64,000 nucleotides of DNA from Dentipellis sp. KUC8613 (Eukaryota > Basidiomycota > Agaricomycetes > Russulales > Hericiaceae). The stretch spans positions 186,001-250,000 of the forward strand of contig NSJX01000033.1 in NCBI GenBank assembly GCA_002286715.1. The letters run 5' to 3'. Every line of letters starts with the position of its first letter. The first letter of the stretch is position 1. Under the pieces are notes generated by a model. That model did no database searches, was not told the origin of the DNA, and saw only the letters and a list, made by a program, of their open reading frames with translations. Shown piece by piece: positions 44,658-57,900 of this stretch. A program made the translations under genes and the position numbers.

Positions 44658-46746
44658 TCACGCAAGCGCCTTCTCCGAACCCTGCTGCCTCGCCCCTCTC
44701 GCAGCGGCCCGTTTCTGCCGCCTCAGCCTGCTGCTCTCGCGCACGCCGAATCCGTCGCGGAAGACGAGCTGCACTTCCTCGAGGCTGAGCCCTGCCGTCT
44801 CTGGGAAGCAGAACACGACGAAGATGTACCCGATCAGACACAGGCCGGCGTAGAAGCCGAATGCGCCGGCGGGCGTGATCTTGTCCATGAGCGAGAGGTA
44901 GGTCGACCCGATGAGCAGGTTCCCGCCCCAGTTCGTGGCGGTCGCGAGTGACGTGCCGATGCCGCGGACTGCGAATATGATATGTCAGCACATGTGTAGA
45001 GGCGAAAGGAGATAGAGAAACGTACTTTCAAGCGAGAAGAACTCGCCCTGCTGCCAGGGCACGTTGCCCAGTCCCGTCGCGTAGGATGCGACGTAGAAAA
45101 TCATGGAGAACAAGACAAGGCTCGACCACTTGTGCGAATAATGCGTGCCGTCGATCAGCTGACCCGCGGTCTTCATCGTGAGGTCTTTGTCCGAAAGTCA
45201 GTGCGTTGCTTTCTTGATACGGCGAATGAAAGACGTACAGTGGAAAGAGATGCTGGCAATGACCAGGCCGATGATCATCCCAGGTGCGGACCAGAGCATA
45301 ATGTTGCGCCGCCCGATGATGTCGATGTATTTCAACGCGAAAAGCGTAAAAAGGAAGTTCGTCCCAGACACGATGAGACCGACTGCAGTTGGCTGGTCGA
45401 ATCCAATCTCCTTGAAAAGCGTGGCTGAGTAATACATCAAAGTGTTGAAGCCGCAGAGCTGCTGATAAGCTTGCATGCCACAAGCGACGACTATATCCAA
45501 CCCACGCAGTCAGGACTATTCGCACAGAAGTAATCGATCATGGCATGTAAAGACGTACTCAGAGCGCGCCTGTTGATGGGCACCATAAATGTCGAGCGCA
45601 GACGTTGCAGGAATGTCGTCGTTTCTGAGATTTCGATACTTTGCTGTACGGCTGCATGAAGCACTTTGACCTGTTCGACGTCAGCAAAAGCAGAGCCGTG
45701 GCCGGAAATTGCGCGCGAACCTTCAGATCGAGCTGCTCCGGCGTAGCCTGAGCGTATATTTTGGCCATGATGGACCTTGCACCCTCGATGTTGCCTCTCT
45801 TCAACAAGATACGAGCTACATTTCCATGAATTATAATTAGCCCAAAGAATTAAATGTCGAGGTTAAAAGGGACTCACGTGACTCGGGAAGGAAGATCAGG
45901 AAGACGCATTGCAGAGCTGACGGAACAGTGCCTAAGCCGACCATCCACCGCCAGCCTCCACTGACGTTCTCAAAACCAGCGTCGATGCCGTACGCGATCA
46001 CCTGGCCAAGTGTGATAGCGACTACATTGATAACGACCATGCGACCACGGAGCCGAGTCGGGGAGAGCTCTTGAATATATACGGGAGCTACGCAAGCGGC
46101 TATGCCAACGCCCCAGCCGATAAGGAAGCGCGTGCCAATCTTGGTCGAATTTCAGTGAATGAGAAGGGAAGAGAATGAGTCCTCGACTTACCAGCGCCCA
46201 CACCGTATGGCAGACAGCCTGGCCAACAGCACCGCCTATGAAGAGGATATCCGCAATCCCAAGGACAGGACGACGGCCTATAACATCAGAAAGCACACCC
46301 GCCCCAAGACCTCCTAGCAATGCTCCGAGAGTTGTTGAAGAAGTGATCAGTTCCTAAAGGACATGATTAGACCACGGTTCAGCGCGCATGTGTTCTTTGC
46401 ATACCTTTTGGATCGAGGAGAGTTCCGTGGGACCAAGGTCGCCACCTATGGTGACAAGAGCGCCAGAGATGACACCAGTATCATAACCTATGGTGCAACG
46501 AAGGTTAGCCGGACAGCATATGGAGGGAGCGTAATCCATCGACTGACCGAAGAGCAGACCCGATATACTGCTGCAGAGAACCAGAAGCCATACGAACCAG
46601 GTAGTTCGTTCCTCGCCTTCCGCAACGACCACTAGCTCCGATATCTCACCGCCCGCGAAGGTATTGTTGATATCTTCCATGTCCAAACTCGTACCACCGT
46701 CGATCCTCACATCTTTCTCTGCGCGTTTCTCGTCGTAAGCATCCAT
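44658..46746 (-). CDS. MFS sugar porter, myo-inositol transporter-like
   Basis: Starts at 46746 ([18 protein letters not shown]) and ends at 44658 (QQGSEKALA). Sugar-porter motifs in order: [12 protein letters not shown] in helix 1, [10 protein letters not shown] after helix 2, [14 protein letters not shown] with the following [22 protein letters not shown] at the end of the first half, [13 protein letters not shown] in helix 7, [10 protein letters not shown], and [15 protein letters not shown] at the C-terminus. The [11 protein letters not shown] and AYGIDAGFE context resembles fungal ITR-type myo-inositol permeases more than hexose transporters, but substrate cannot be fixed by eye. Twelve helices, plasma membrane, proton symport expected from the family. 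About seven exons; borders approximate. Confidence 0.87.
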
Positions 46747-48226
46747 TTCATGCGCGATCTGAAGGAAGCAGCCGGTATCGCGGGGAAGTCGTGGGTTGGA
46801 GGCGAGGAGCACCTGGAGAAGTTGCCAAGCAAGGAAGAACTTCTTGCGTGTCGGACTATAAGGGCGTTTCAAAGGGTCATGTGCCGACGAGAGGGGGACA
46901 GGAGGGGACAGGTGCTGCCGCAGGGAATCCTCACGCGTCAGATCACTTGATGGTTTGCGGAGAACGCTCGAGAACGGGAGGGAGCCAACCAACGCTTTGA
47001 CCCTTGCATTTTTTGCGTTGAAAGTTCTGCAGAACGCCGATTATTTGCCTAATTAGGACATCAGGTGATATGAGGCGCGTGGTACTCACTAAGCGCCCGT
47101 CGAAGGGTATGTGTCCCTCCATTCCTGCGTGAGGACACAGGTACGGTGCTGAAAGGACTCACCAGATCTAATCAAATGTTCTGACAAGTGGAAGCGACGA
47201 GTTTGACCTGCCAGGGGATATCCTAGCACTCCACGATAGCCCAACAAGAGGCTGAAACCGAGGCGTCTCCTGGCAGTGGTGCATCGCGAGAAGACGGTCA
47301 GGACCCACAAGATGCTGCGCCAAAAGACGCGCCGAAAGGTCACAGGTTCTCCCCACAATTCCCCAGAGTGAATTCTACTGCTTTGAAGGGTGATGGTGGT
47401 CGAAACAATCGTCGGAATTCGGACCGAACCATAGACTTGGGTTAGGAGGTTCATCAACCAAAGGTGTCGACTTTGAAAGGGCTGCGTATCCCTGATGTAG
47501 TAAAGGGTATTTGCAGCTGCTGTATGGGTTCTTAGTTGCTTGTGGGTTGCGCTAGAAGCCTGATCTCAGCCGCACCGCTCGGTTGAAGAAAAGTTGTGTG
47601 AATATTATGCCGTAGATTATATGAGGTGTAAGGATGGTGATGACGGCCGTGCCTGCAACCAAGCAAGTTTGTTAGACAAGACAGATCATCGCCAAATTCG
47701 TTCACGGGATGCGAAGAAATTTGGTCGAAAGAGGAGAATGATGAATGAGCTTGCTGCTTTGGGCACTTGCCTTCATTGAGTAGCATATATGCGCTGCTGC
47801 TGTCATGAACAAGCTTTCCAATGCAGAGGAGTATATATATACGGCAGTAAATGGTGCAGAACGCTTATGTTCAAGGACGGTACGCGCAATGAAGAGCAAG
47901 AATAAACACTTGCCGCTAGGACGGCACTTCCCACCATCCTTCGAGGTTACGTCTTTCACCTTTCTCGCCGGTGGATGGTTGTTGATATAAAGATAGCACA
48001 CATTCATAGAGAAGAGACGAATTTCAGGTTGAAGCAGCCAAAGTAAATGGTAATGGGTTATGGGAGATGAGAGTCTCCTAAATACAGTCGCGCAGCTTGG
48101 AGAGCCGCGTGGCAAGCGGAGGTTCATTCTATCGGCAAACTCCGAGTCCGCGCTCGCTCCCTCTCCGTACAACCGCGGTGTACTCCAGCTCAGGTCTTTC
48201 ATTGCTTTCTGTCTATATAGCACAAA
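46747..48226. other. intergenic region between divergent MFS and ISY1 genes
   Basis: 1.5 kb. The open frames on the minus strand (for example 47089-47457 and 47702-48223) carry no family motif. The latter lies across the ISY1 promoter. No repeat or RNA seen. Confidence 0.45.
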
Positions 48227-48229
48227 ATG
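48227..48229 (+). other. start-codon-only exon of ISY1
   Basis: ATG is followed directly by GTGAGT. The next exon begins at 48284 with GCTCGTAATGAG, which must follow Met to give the conserved MARNEEK start. Confidence 0.85.
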
Positions 48230-49429
48230 GTGAGTAAAAGCTCAAGTGACATTCCAACAGAACTAATTTATGTTTGTCTCTAGGCTCGTAATGAGGAAAA
48301 GGCACAGTCCATGCTCTATCGCTTCCGCGAGGCGCAAGCGGCAGAGCTTGGTCTTGGGACAAGGAGCGACCGCAGACCGCGTATGGCGAGCGCGTGCAAG
48401 AGTTTGCGTGACTGTGAAAGATGGCGTGGAGAGATTTTGAGGGAGATCAGTCGAAAGGTGTCCAAAATTCAGGATGGTGCGTTGTTTTGACTTTCGTCAT
48501 CATGTTCGGGGCCTGAGGGTTTTGTTACTTCTTAGCTGGTCTGTCCGACTATGAGGTCCGCGATCTCAATGACGAGATCAACAAGTTGATGCGGGAGAAG
48601 AGACATTGGGAAAACCAAATTGTCGCGCTTGGTGGTGCCAACTACCGCAGAAATGTTGCTATGTTGGACGACGATGGCCGCGAGGTGCCAGGAACGAAGG
48701 GTTACAAGTGAGTCTTGACAAAAGACGATACCTTCCGAATTTGCTAATGAAGACACCTTGCAGATACTTCGGACGGGCAAAGGAGCTGCCAGGTGTTCGT
48801 GAGCTGTTCGAGAGCCGCAAGAAGGAAGAAGACGAAGAGAACGCGACTTTCAACTTCTACAAGAAATTCACGAATCAGGGACCGCAGTACTTTGGTGATT
48901 TGGATGAGGCGGATGGTGCTCTGTTGCAGTACGAGCGCGAGGCAGAGGAAGAAGGTGCGTCATGACTTAGCCAACGGAACCCATTGAAGCTCACCTCCCA
49001 TCTCGTTCAGAATGGAATGAAGCGTATAAGACACTGCACGAAATTCTCGGTCTCCCCGAGGACGAGCCAATACCCAAGATTTCCCGCCCAGACGCTACTC
49101 TACCTCCCGCCGTGACCTCCGCCCACCCCCCACCATCCGACGGAAAACGGAAAGCTCCCGACGGCGATACTGTCGAAGAACCCACGCCCGCCGTTCCCTC
49201 CGAAGTCGCAAAACGAGCAAAGACCAACGGCGTTGCAGCTATCGAGCCTACCGCCCCTGGCGACACAGCAGAGCTACTCGCCTCTCATGCACGCGCCGCC
49301 GCCGCGTTCATTCCATTTTTGGATGCAGAGAGCCTCATGCCGCCAAAGCTGCCTACGAGAGAGGAGATGGAAGGCGTGCTGCTTGAGCTGAAGAAGCGTG
49401 CGCTGGTGGAAGAGTATTTCGGTAACTAG
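48227..49429 (+). CDS. ISY1: pre-mRNA splicing factor ISY1
   Basis: Five exons (48227-48229, 48284-48476, 48536-48707, 48764-48954, 49011-49429) give exactly 325 residues. The N-terminus MARNEEKAQSMLYRFREAQAA is the ISY1 hallmark, followed by the coiled-coil KSLRDCERWRGEILREISRKVSKIQD, LSDYEVRDLNDEINKLMREKRHWE and the YKYFGRAKELPGVRELFE block. ISY1 is part of the NTC/Prp19-associated complex and acts around the first catalytic step and in splicing fidelity in the nucleus. The C-terminal third is Pro/Ala-rich with a short basic stretch, then a conserved end. The first exon is only the ATG, interrupted at once by a 54-bp intron. Housekeeping gene, a useful anchor for synteny. Confidence 0.96.
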
Positions 49430-50734
49430 GCTGTGCGGGGTCGATCGGTGGTGTATATTGTATTTTTATTGCATTTTGCTTCTCTGACATCTTGTTTGCA
49501 CCGTCCTCTACATGCGTGGAACTGAGACCACCTCGCATCTCGAATGCCCTGTTCTCTGTAGTTGATGTATATTGAGGCTGAACTTAGCTCTCTACGTGGT
49601 CCACGTCGCTGACCCCGATATCTCGAGCGGTCTCATAAAAAGCCGGTCGACGGCGGCCAGTGCCCCACGTCGTACCATCGCTCCTGCGAGATCTCGCACG
49701 TATCTCATGATACTGTGCATGCAGGTTCACATCAGTATGCGCTTTGAAGTCAGAAGGTCGAACATCATTATGGCATTATTCGCGATCCTTTCAAAATTTG
49801 GAATGACTATCGATCTGACTGCAGTAGGCAGGACAGACCCGAGACGATGCACTCACTACTCTATCGTCCCTGTTGCAAGACCTGATCCCATCACAGGAGG
49901 ACTACCCGACGTTGTATCCAAGTCTATCGCCGTGTCCATGCAATCAGAGTATACAATCACTGTAACGGGTATCGGGTACCGTCTGAATCCCCTTATGTCT
50001 TTCGTCACTCTGACGCGCTTTCATGTCCAGACGCCCCCCATTCGCTCCAAAGGTCGCCGTTGACAGTTACATTCGCAGTCGCATGACAGTCTCCCGCAAA
50101 CAACAAGACGTAAATACTGTCATATACTGGTACCCTTCCAGTCTAAGCCCTCTACAGCTTATCGTGAAAGGGCTTCTCATCAGCTTAGACTATCGCCGGC
50201 CTTTGAGTCAAAGCTTTCAGGGACTTGGTGCCTCGACCTCGACGGCCGGACGTCAACAAACACCAGGCAGCGGCAGTACTCCCCTACCGTAACGCACGAA
50301 CATAATCCCATACTGCGAGATATTGACCTAACACCATTTGGGATAGCGCTTTGAAGTGGAAGGACCCTTGGGAGCCTGATTCTATGCCATAGGCCGCCGC
50401 GGCGTCAACGGATGGAGCACTCGTCCGACGCAAGTGCAGCTGAAGACAGCCCATCACAAAAGATGCACCGAGGTCGCCTTGAATTTCATAGTCGGATGGG
50501 TCAGAAGACTTGCGTAGATATGAGCTCGAGAACTACCTCCGTGCTAATCTTGGATGTCGAGATGTCACTGTTCCCGCAATGCAGGTAAGCGTTTCAAAGG
50601 TGAAGGGATGCAAATAAATCATTGATTCAAGATACTTCTGACATGGCGCTCTACTTGTGATCTACATACAGTGCATAGTGAACTTACAACATAGCGTTTA
50701 CACCTCCACAGGCCGCATTCACATCTCTAACCCC
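49430..50734. other. convergent 3' intergenic region ISY1 / A-T-R reductase
   Basis: 1.3 kb between two converging genes. A 163-codon frame at 49572-50063 lacks any recognisable motif or splice context. No repeat or RNA supported. Confidence 0.4.
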
Positions 50735-53700
50735 TCACAGCAAGAACCGCGTCTTCCTCCACGCCGCGAGCCACTTGTGGGCGTTCTCTTCCCCGAGCGG
50801 CGCAGCGCCCTCCCTCAGCGTCTCCGAGACCTTGACAGCGTTCTCCGTCCCGAGGCGCGCGACGCCCACAGGCTCCCAGTTCGGGCCGACGCGCACGGCG
50901 CGGTAGAAGTCGATGAGGCGTAGCGCGGGGTTGCGCAGCATCTGGTCGACGAGCGACACCGAGGTGTCGTTCATGCTGTCCTCGAGCGCCTTGACCCACT
51001 CCTCGTACGGGACGAGCGGCACACCGAGCTCTTTGGCGATGGGCGTGATCAGAGATGTGAAGGGCACCGCGCGCGGGTGCGCGATGTGCAGCGTGCGGTA
51101 CGGGGACTTGGTCATCTCGATCGTCGTCGACGCGACGGAGGGCGCAGTGATCCACGATACGAGCTATCATGAATGGAGAGGCGGTAAGCATTTCCACGCG
51201 GTCCCTGAATAGTCAATATGGGACGTACACCCTCGAGGTTCGGCAGGCACTTGACAGTGAAGGCAGACTTGACCATGGAGGGGAACCACTCCGACTCGTT
51301 CCAGTACCCGTTCACGTCACCGCAGACCTGGCCTAGCCGCGCAATGACGGGGCGCAGGGTCGTCCGCTCAGCTGCAGCGTCCAGGATCCGTTCCGAGATC
51401 CATTTGGACTCGGAGTACCCGGGGCCAACAGCGATTTCGGGGTTGTCGAGCACCTCCTCTTTGACGTATCCCTGGTTATCGAAGTCTGTGATGATGCATG
51501 GTCAGAGCCTTTCTCGGGACCGAGAAGAGAAGCAAACATACTGATGAAGACGGCGATGGAGGAGACGAACAGCAGGCGAGGAGGATCGGCGTGGGGCGAG
51601 GTGAGTGCGAAGTCGATTAAATTCCGAACGCCGACGACATTGCTCTCGAATGATGTCAAACCGAGGTTCAGGTTCACTCTCCAAGCTAGAAAAAGCCATC
51701 AGTCATTGTCTCGGAGCGTCGTCTTCACGCCAAGTACGCACCGTTGTGGATGATGTGCGTGACAGACGTCCTAAGCTCGTTGTAGGCTTCCGGCTCGATT
51801 CCGAAGTTCAGCTCGCTAAAGTCGCCCTCAACATACTTGAGCTTCCGCGACGACAGCAGACCCGCATCAAGCCCGCGCTTCTCAAAGGCAGCCTTGTGCC
51901 TCTCCTCCGACGTCCCCATGGAGGAAGGCCTGTTGAACACGTACACCCGCACGACCTTGTCGGACGTCAAGAGCTGCGCGAGGATGTTCGATCCGAGACC
52001 ACCCGTACTTCCACTCAGGAGGTAAGTCTCGCCTGCCGGGACAGGGACGAGGTCCTGTGGGCGTTCAGGGAACTCCTTGGTCAGCCGGTTAACGACCGCC
52101 TGCAGCTCCTTGCCGCGTGTAGCGATGTTCGCCTTTTCGTTCATCGTCGGGTTCAGCACGGCCTTGCAGATGTAGCCGACCATCTGGTTCTTCGTGGGAT
52201 AGTCGTAGACGAAGTTGGTCGGGAGGCGCTTTGCGACCTCCGGTGCTGTCTCGCGCAGGGCCCGCAGAATCGAGTTGCGGATCCAGGTTGCCTGCAGACT
52301 GGGATGGAAGAAGTTAGCACGCATGTATCGCTGCAAACGCCGGAGACGCACCTGTCACAGCCGTACAAGAATACGTCAGCATCGTCGGCGACGTTTTGCT
52401 TCATGACCTTGTTCACGGTCTGCTGTACGAAAGCCAGGGTTGGGGTCGGCGTCCATTCTGTGGGAGTAGGGATGTCCGTCTGCGAACTCTGGTCAACCGC
52501 AGCGTAGACAGCGGCGATCTCCTCGTCATAGTCCTTGATGATCGCCTGGCGCCGTGCAGTCATCTTCGCCGTATACTGGAACGGCTTCGACGGTTTCGCA
52601 ACGACGATCATCTATTACCATGTCAGAACGTAAAGACGGGATGTATGCGGCGCTGGGCTCGAACGGACCTCTTTGAAGAGCCGAGAATGCTGAGGCGCAA
52701 ACTCGTTCATGCGTTCGACGGTAGGCCTGGATCACAAGCATGAGAGTCCATAAGAAACGCAGTCAGGCGACCTTACCAGATGGCATTGCGGAATGCCTCG
52801 AGCTTCTTCTCGTCCGTCGGGTCGAACGCGAACTGCGGCTTGGGGTCGATCAGAACGCCGTTCTGGAATTTACCTCGGCCGAACATGACCGCAGTCAGCA
52901 CATGAGGATCCTGGCAGAGTATTCCCTCTGAGATTCGACGAATGGTCAGTACCGCCGGCGGCTCCAGAAGGATCTGACATACCCAAAGGACCGGGGTTTG
53001 TCTGGCTCGCATGTAAGAAACGTGTGTGTTGGGACAAGTGAGAAAATATGTACCTTTTCGCCAGTGGAGAGCATGATCTGGTCATCCTTACGACCGTAGA
53101 TCTTCCACAGGCCTTGTTTGGTAGGGTGAGGGATAAGCAAGTCGGACGTAGCATATGCATCCTGTCCGTCAACCTTCGTATTGAGAACGGTTGGGTGATG
53201 GTGTTGGTGGTCCTGTCAATGGACACGGTCTTTTAGTCAGCGGTTCGCGCTAATTGAGACAAGGAAGGCCTTACGATAAGCACAAACTCGAACGTGCCAT
53301 CGTCCTCAGGAATGAACGCCGCGCGACAATGGTTCGAAACAGTGAAGTACTCCCAGTCGGCTCCGCGTCCTTGTTCTGTGATCCGTGGTGTCAACTTGTG
53401 AAGATACCTACGGAAAATTTCGACTTACTAGGAATGAAGGTGTTCATCACACCGCATTCCGAGCTACGAAGTTTTCATGAGTAAAGGGTGCGCGAATGTC
53501 ACTGGAGACTTGGCTCACGTTCCATATTGGGGGTGGATGATTACGCCCTGCTCGGAAAGGTAGTCTCCAACCTCCTTCGTCAATGGACCGCCGCCCCACA
53601 TCTGCCGCCGAGATCAATGAGTATCGTTACATTCATTCAAAAAGCATGGGACATACCATGGCCTCCATCGTCTTTAGATACGCGACTGCCTCGGGCATAC

Positions 53701-54918
53701 GGGACCATACCTGCGGCGGAGGTGAAATTTTGCAAGAATAGCGCATGTGAGCTGTCATACCTCCAAGAATGTTGGGGCGACGGCTCCAATTTTGCACTTT
53801 GTGGCTACAATACCCTCGAATACATTCTGCGGATTGGGAAGGGTGGCCGGGAACGCGGGTTTGAAGACAGCCATCGTCAGCCCGCATGACGCCTAGCAAA
53901 AATGACACAGTTCGTGCGTTAACTCCGAGGGTACTGGAGTGTTATCCAATGGACGCACGACAAGAGCCAACTGCAGAAGCCCCATGCCATGATAGATGGG
54001 CATCGCGTGACAGGACATCACCAAGTCGCACATATCGAGCTCTCCGTACCCTAGCGCCAAATGTCATCAGCGAGAGAAGAACACGACGAAACGAGGCGCA
54101 TCACATGGTATCACCGTGAACGTCTTCAGGCCGGTTTGGTCCCAGCGGATAGGTTTAGGGAACGACGTAGAACCTATGCTAGAATATGAGCTCTCAACAT
54201 CGTGGGAGGATGCTCGGAAGTATTTACCAGAGGAGTGCAGAATCAATGCATGGCTCTTCAGGTCAAACTTGATCTCGGGGTACCGTTTCATCTCAGACGT
54301 CGCAGACCCATCAGGGTACACCTCCGAGAACACGGGCATGCGCGAGGTGGTGAGTCCGAGCGCCTTGCCCTCCTCATCATTCTCGAGAAGTCTCAATGTA
54401 GCAGCAGACAGTTTCTGCAGAATGGGCTCCTGCCCAATCAAGAGATGCCGCACGCCGGTCTTCTTTAAAAGATGCGCGATTGCCTCAGGGGAGTTCCGCG
54501 GAGAGATGGGGAAGACTGTGAACCCGGCGCGCAAGATTCCCACCTCTGTAGTGAAGTAGGTGATGGTATCTCCACGAGGCACGCTCAGCATCATATCGAT
54601 GGAGGAGATGCTATTCGGCATACCTGTCAATGCAAGAGTCGCGATAACAATGGGACGACCCTCCGTCGCGGCTTGCGCGACCTCGGAGGGAACGCGGCTA
54701 GCGATATCGTAGGAGGAGCGGTGGATGGCGCGAACGGCCTCCGCCCAGGTAATCGTCCTGAGCTTGCCCGGAGCCTCTTCGTACGTGAACAGCGGGTGCT
54801 GCGGGCTGTTCTCGTAGTGCCAGTCGTACAAGTCTGGAAGTGCAAGCGACTCATCCTCCAGAGGAGGCGCCTTGTAGGTCTTACTGTTGAGCACTTGCGT
54901 CCGGGGAAGCACAGTCAT
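50735..54918 (-). CDS. NRPS-like A-T-R carboxylic acid reductase (adenylating reductase)
   Basis: Starts at 54918 (MTVLPRTQVLNSKTYKAPP) and ends at 50735 (AWRKTRFLL), roughly 1,050-1,080 residues over about 14 exons. Adenylation domain: A3 loop HSSGSTSFPKPI (split by an intron), the HAMPIYHGMG region, GGGPLTKEVGDYLSEQG and a late YGRKDDQIMLSTGEK motif. Carrier domain: VFLYGCDSLQATWIRN, in which the codon of the phosphopantetheine serine is split by a 52-bp intron (52300-52351). Reductase domain: LLSGSTGGLGSNILAQLL as NADPH P-loop, FVSSIAVF, then YSESKWISE with the catalytic Tyr and Lys. No condensation domain. Such basidiomycete enzymes activate an acid as AMP ester, load it on the carrier and release an aldehyde; known members use aromatic acids or amino acids. 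Substrate here unknown. Confidence 0.92.
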
Positions 54919-57900
54919 GGCGAAGGAAGACGAGGAGGTAAGCAGAAGTGGAGACGGTGGTTAGAGATGCGCCGCGGAGGCGAATGAATAGCTGTGGGGG
55001 ACTTCCTGGGCAAGCCTATAAAAGCAAACGGTTACCATTCAACGGATCTGCTTCGCATTTCCCAATGCTGCCGGGGCGAACGGGGGCGGCGCCATGACAT
55101 AAGCATCGTTGTTACGTGACTGATTAGCTACAACAGGACAGTTGCACATTGTACCTTTCGTGCTTTCCCTGCAAGCGCTACGGCGGCGGACCCGCCACCC
55201 ATGTGCTCACATACAGGGCAGAACGAGAGAAGGCATTCTGTTGAAAGCCGAGCACCACTTAATTCAGTCGAGGTAAGTGAATCAAGGTCTTGAGGTCTGC
55301 TGCGCGGGAAAACCGAGACGAAATGCACAGTCCTGCACATGCCCCCGACGGATTACGCGGGTAGAATGAGAGTATCAGCCTCAGAGATCGAACAAATGTT
55401 GCCTAAACACGCGTACATGATATGGATGTCGATGAGCGCCGGAAGCCGACTACTAAAGCGATTCCAGTCACAGCTGGCCCGAAGAATCAACACCCCGACA
55501 GATGACACGATGAATACTGCACTGCACAATGTCAGATAGGACCCGTTTGAGGGAGCTGTCCGGCTTACCTTCGCCTTATCCTCACAAGCCAATCTACGTC
55601 GCGTCCGCTCCGTGGGACCCGTGCACCGATTTGCGAGCTACATCCCGGTTGATTACCTCATCTATACTGCCAACAAGGGTTGTTCGAGGCACAGATGCTG
55701 CTCCATAGTTATATCGGTGGAAGTGGGGAGCAGTGCGGACCAGAGAGATGGATGCTGTGATACAGCGCAGTGGTAGGGAGAAGACGGCGCGGCGAACGCG
55801 GAGTTTCTGCGCGGTCACGTGACAAATAATTCCGTTCCGCCCGAAGGAGCTCGCGGCAGGGTCAAGAAATTGAAGAACGTCTGCAGGACGTCTCGCACCA
55901 TGCCAGAACCCATGCGGCTAGAAGCGAGAGAGAAAGAGAGAGGAGAGCCGAAGAAGAAACGCTAGACATTGAATATTGAAAGCTTGACACGTAGCACGTG
56001 GGATAGATTGTCCGTTCGTCGTTCACCATAAATGCGCGGGCTGAAGCTCTTGCTCGACTCTAAGTCACGTAGCACCCCTCCTTCTCCTGCTGAATATATT
56101 CCCTGCCATTCGAAATCTGCGTGGCAACGACTGGTTACGATAGCAGAAAGAATTCAGAAACGTGACGGCATAATTGACCAGGGCGATTCTTGAAGAAGAC
56201 GCAACGTACTGTTTTGCGCGCAGATTTTCTGCTCGTTCCACGGCCTATTGGATCAACTCTGAACCAAAAAATCGCCTAGGCAAAGAAAGGGAAGACAGAC
56301 GCGAACCAACGGTCTCGTATTCCTCACGGGCAACGTTGCGTAAGGGTCGCTCGTGAATGAACACCCCTAGAGAAGCATGGTCAAGTTGACGATAACGAAA
56401 ACTCGCCTGTTGTAGACTGGCTCGCTTGACGCTGAGCATTCAGCAGCAGCCGGTCGACAGTGGTGGTAGTAGATAGAAGTGAAGGCTCGGCCCCAGTCAT
56501 GAGCAGCGTTGACCTGGAGGTCTGTAGAGTGATGGACTTGTTTCGACAGGAGCCGCATACAGCGAAAACCAAACATCCCAATACGTGCCGTACGCATGTT
56601 GCTTCCTCGTACCTGTCGAAGCACATGATTGATGTAAGATTCAAAGGGGAACAACGCTGAAAGACGAATACATAAGCATCAATACCTAGCCACCACGTTT
56701 ACTTGTCGAAGGCGTCACTCTTGAAGCTTGAAGTCTTGTGGCCCTTGAGGTCTAGTGTGAGGCTAGAATTGAAAGCAAGGCCACGTTGTATGCTTTACTA
56801 CGTTTGTAAGTTTGTTTGTGATGACCATTTGGGACTGACAACCGCAGCATGACATCACGAAGTGGATACGCCGATCACGTCCTCTGAACGTGCTGACGGT
56901 GACAGATTGCTTATAGTACTTCAATAGGTTCAATGAAGACACAATGAATCGTCTTCTAGCGATGAACGCGCGTTCCGAGCTGCCGAAATGGTCAATATTC
57001 CCGGGGATCTGTTACGCGGCTTACGTCGTCGCTACGGGCTCCGCCTCTTCTTCGTGCTGGGGTCGCCTATGGTCAGGGCGATCCATAGATTCACGATTTA
57101 TTACAGCCGTTTACTAATCGATAGGCCGTTTCCAAAAATAATTCCATACAGATTGTGAAGAGCGTTCTGGAGGCGGAGAATGTCGGAGATCACGGTTGCC
57201 GACATGCCAGAGCACTGCTTTCCCCTTCGCGTGTGGCTGGCTGTGGCTGCATGATGCGAGATTGCAACTCAGAACATCTCTTGAAAGTCCGCTTTAATGT
57301 ACCAGATTCTGCCACGAAAGGCCTATCGATTAGTAAACGGCTGTAATTGAGAAGTTTCTTATGCGGTGGCCAACGGGGAAGCCAAGGGCCGAGAAAACGT
57401 ACAGATGGCCTAAAGCTGGTCCAGCCGAGTCGTATGCGGATGAAGCGAGAGGGATTTGTCTGGCGTGAGCACTAGTATACCGATGCTCGAGGCGATATGC
57501 GGAGCGCCTCAAAGGGACGGACGAAAAGAGTTCAAATCGATCAGACGGAGTTGCTCGGAGGAGCGACAAGTTGAAGCGCCGCCGATCGGCAGGAGTCTTT
57601 CCTCCCACGCCCTCCTCCCGGGATCAAACCCGCTAAAACGTGGCGAACCTTATGGTAACCGTCTTACGGAACGCCTCCATCGTGCCATGTGGCTGACGAG
57701 CAGGACGAGCTCACCATCCTCTGACCCTAGCAGCAGGACTTTCATCATATCCACGTCGGCGGTATCGCGTTTACTGTGCCTCCAGGTCAATCCCCAGCAG
57801 TACTAGTACAGCTTAGTCCAAGGGCATCGATAGCAGAATTGGAACGTTGACGCAAGACCTCGTGTCTCTTGGCTTCGATGCTTCTGAAAAAAGCGCACCC

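Noticed and set aside
47702..48223. 173-codon minus-strand frame
   Set aside because: It overlaps the ISY1 promoter and has no recognisable domain.
49572..50063. 163-codon plus-strand frame
   Set aside because: No motif, no conserved composition; lies between two 3' ends.
54067..54918. Reading frame of the A-T-R gene ending at 54067 as a truncation
   Set aside because: The frame simply reads through an intron. The A3 loop and all later domains join by splicing.
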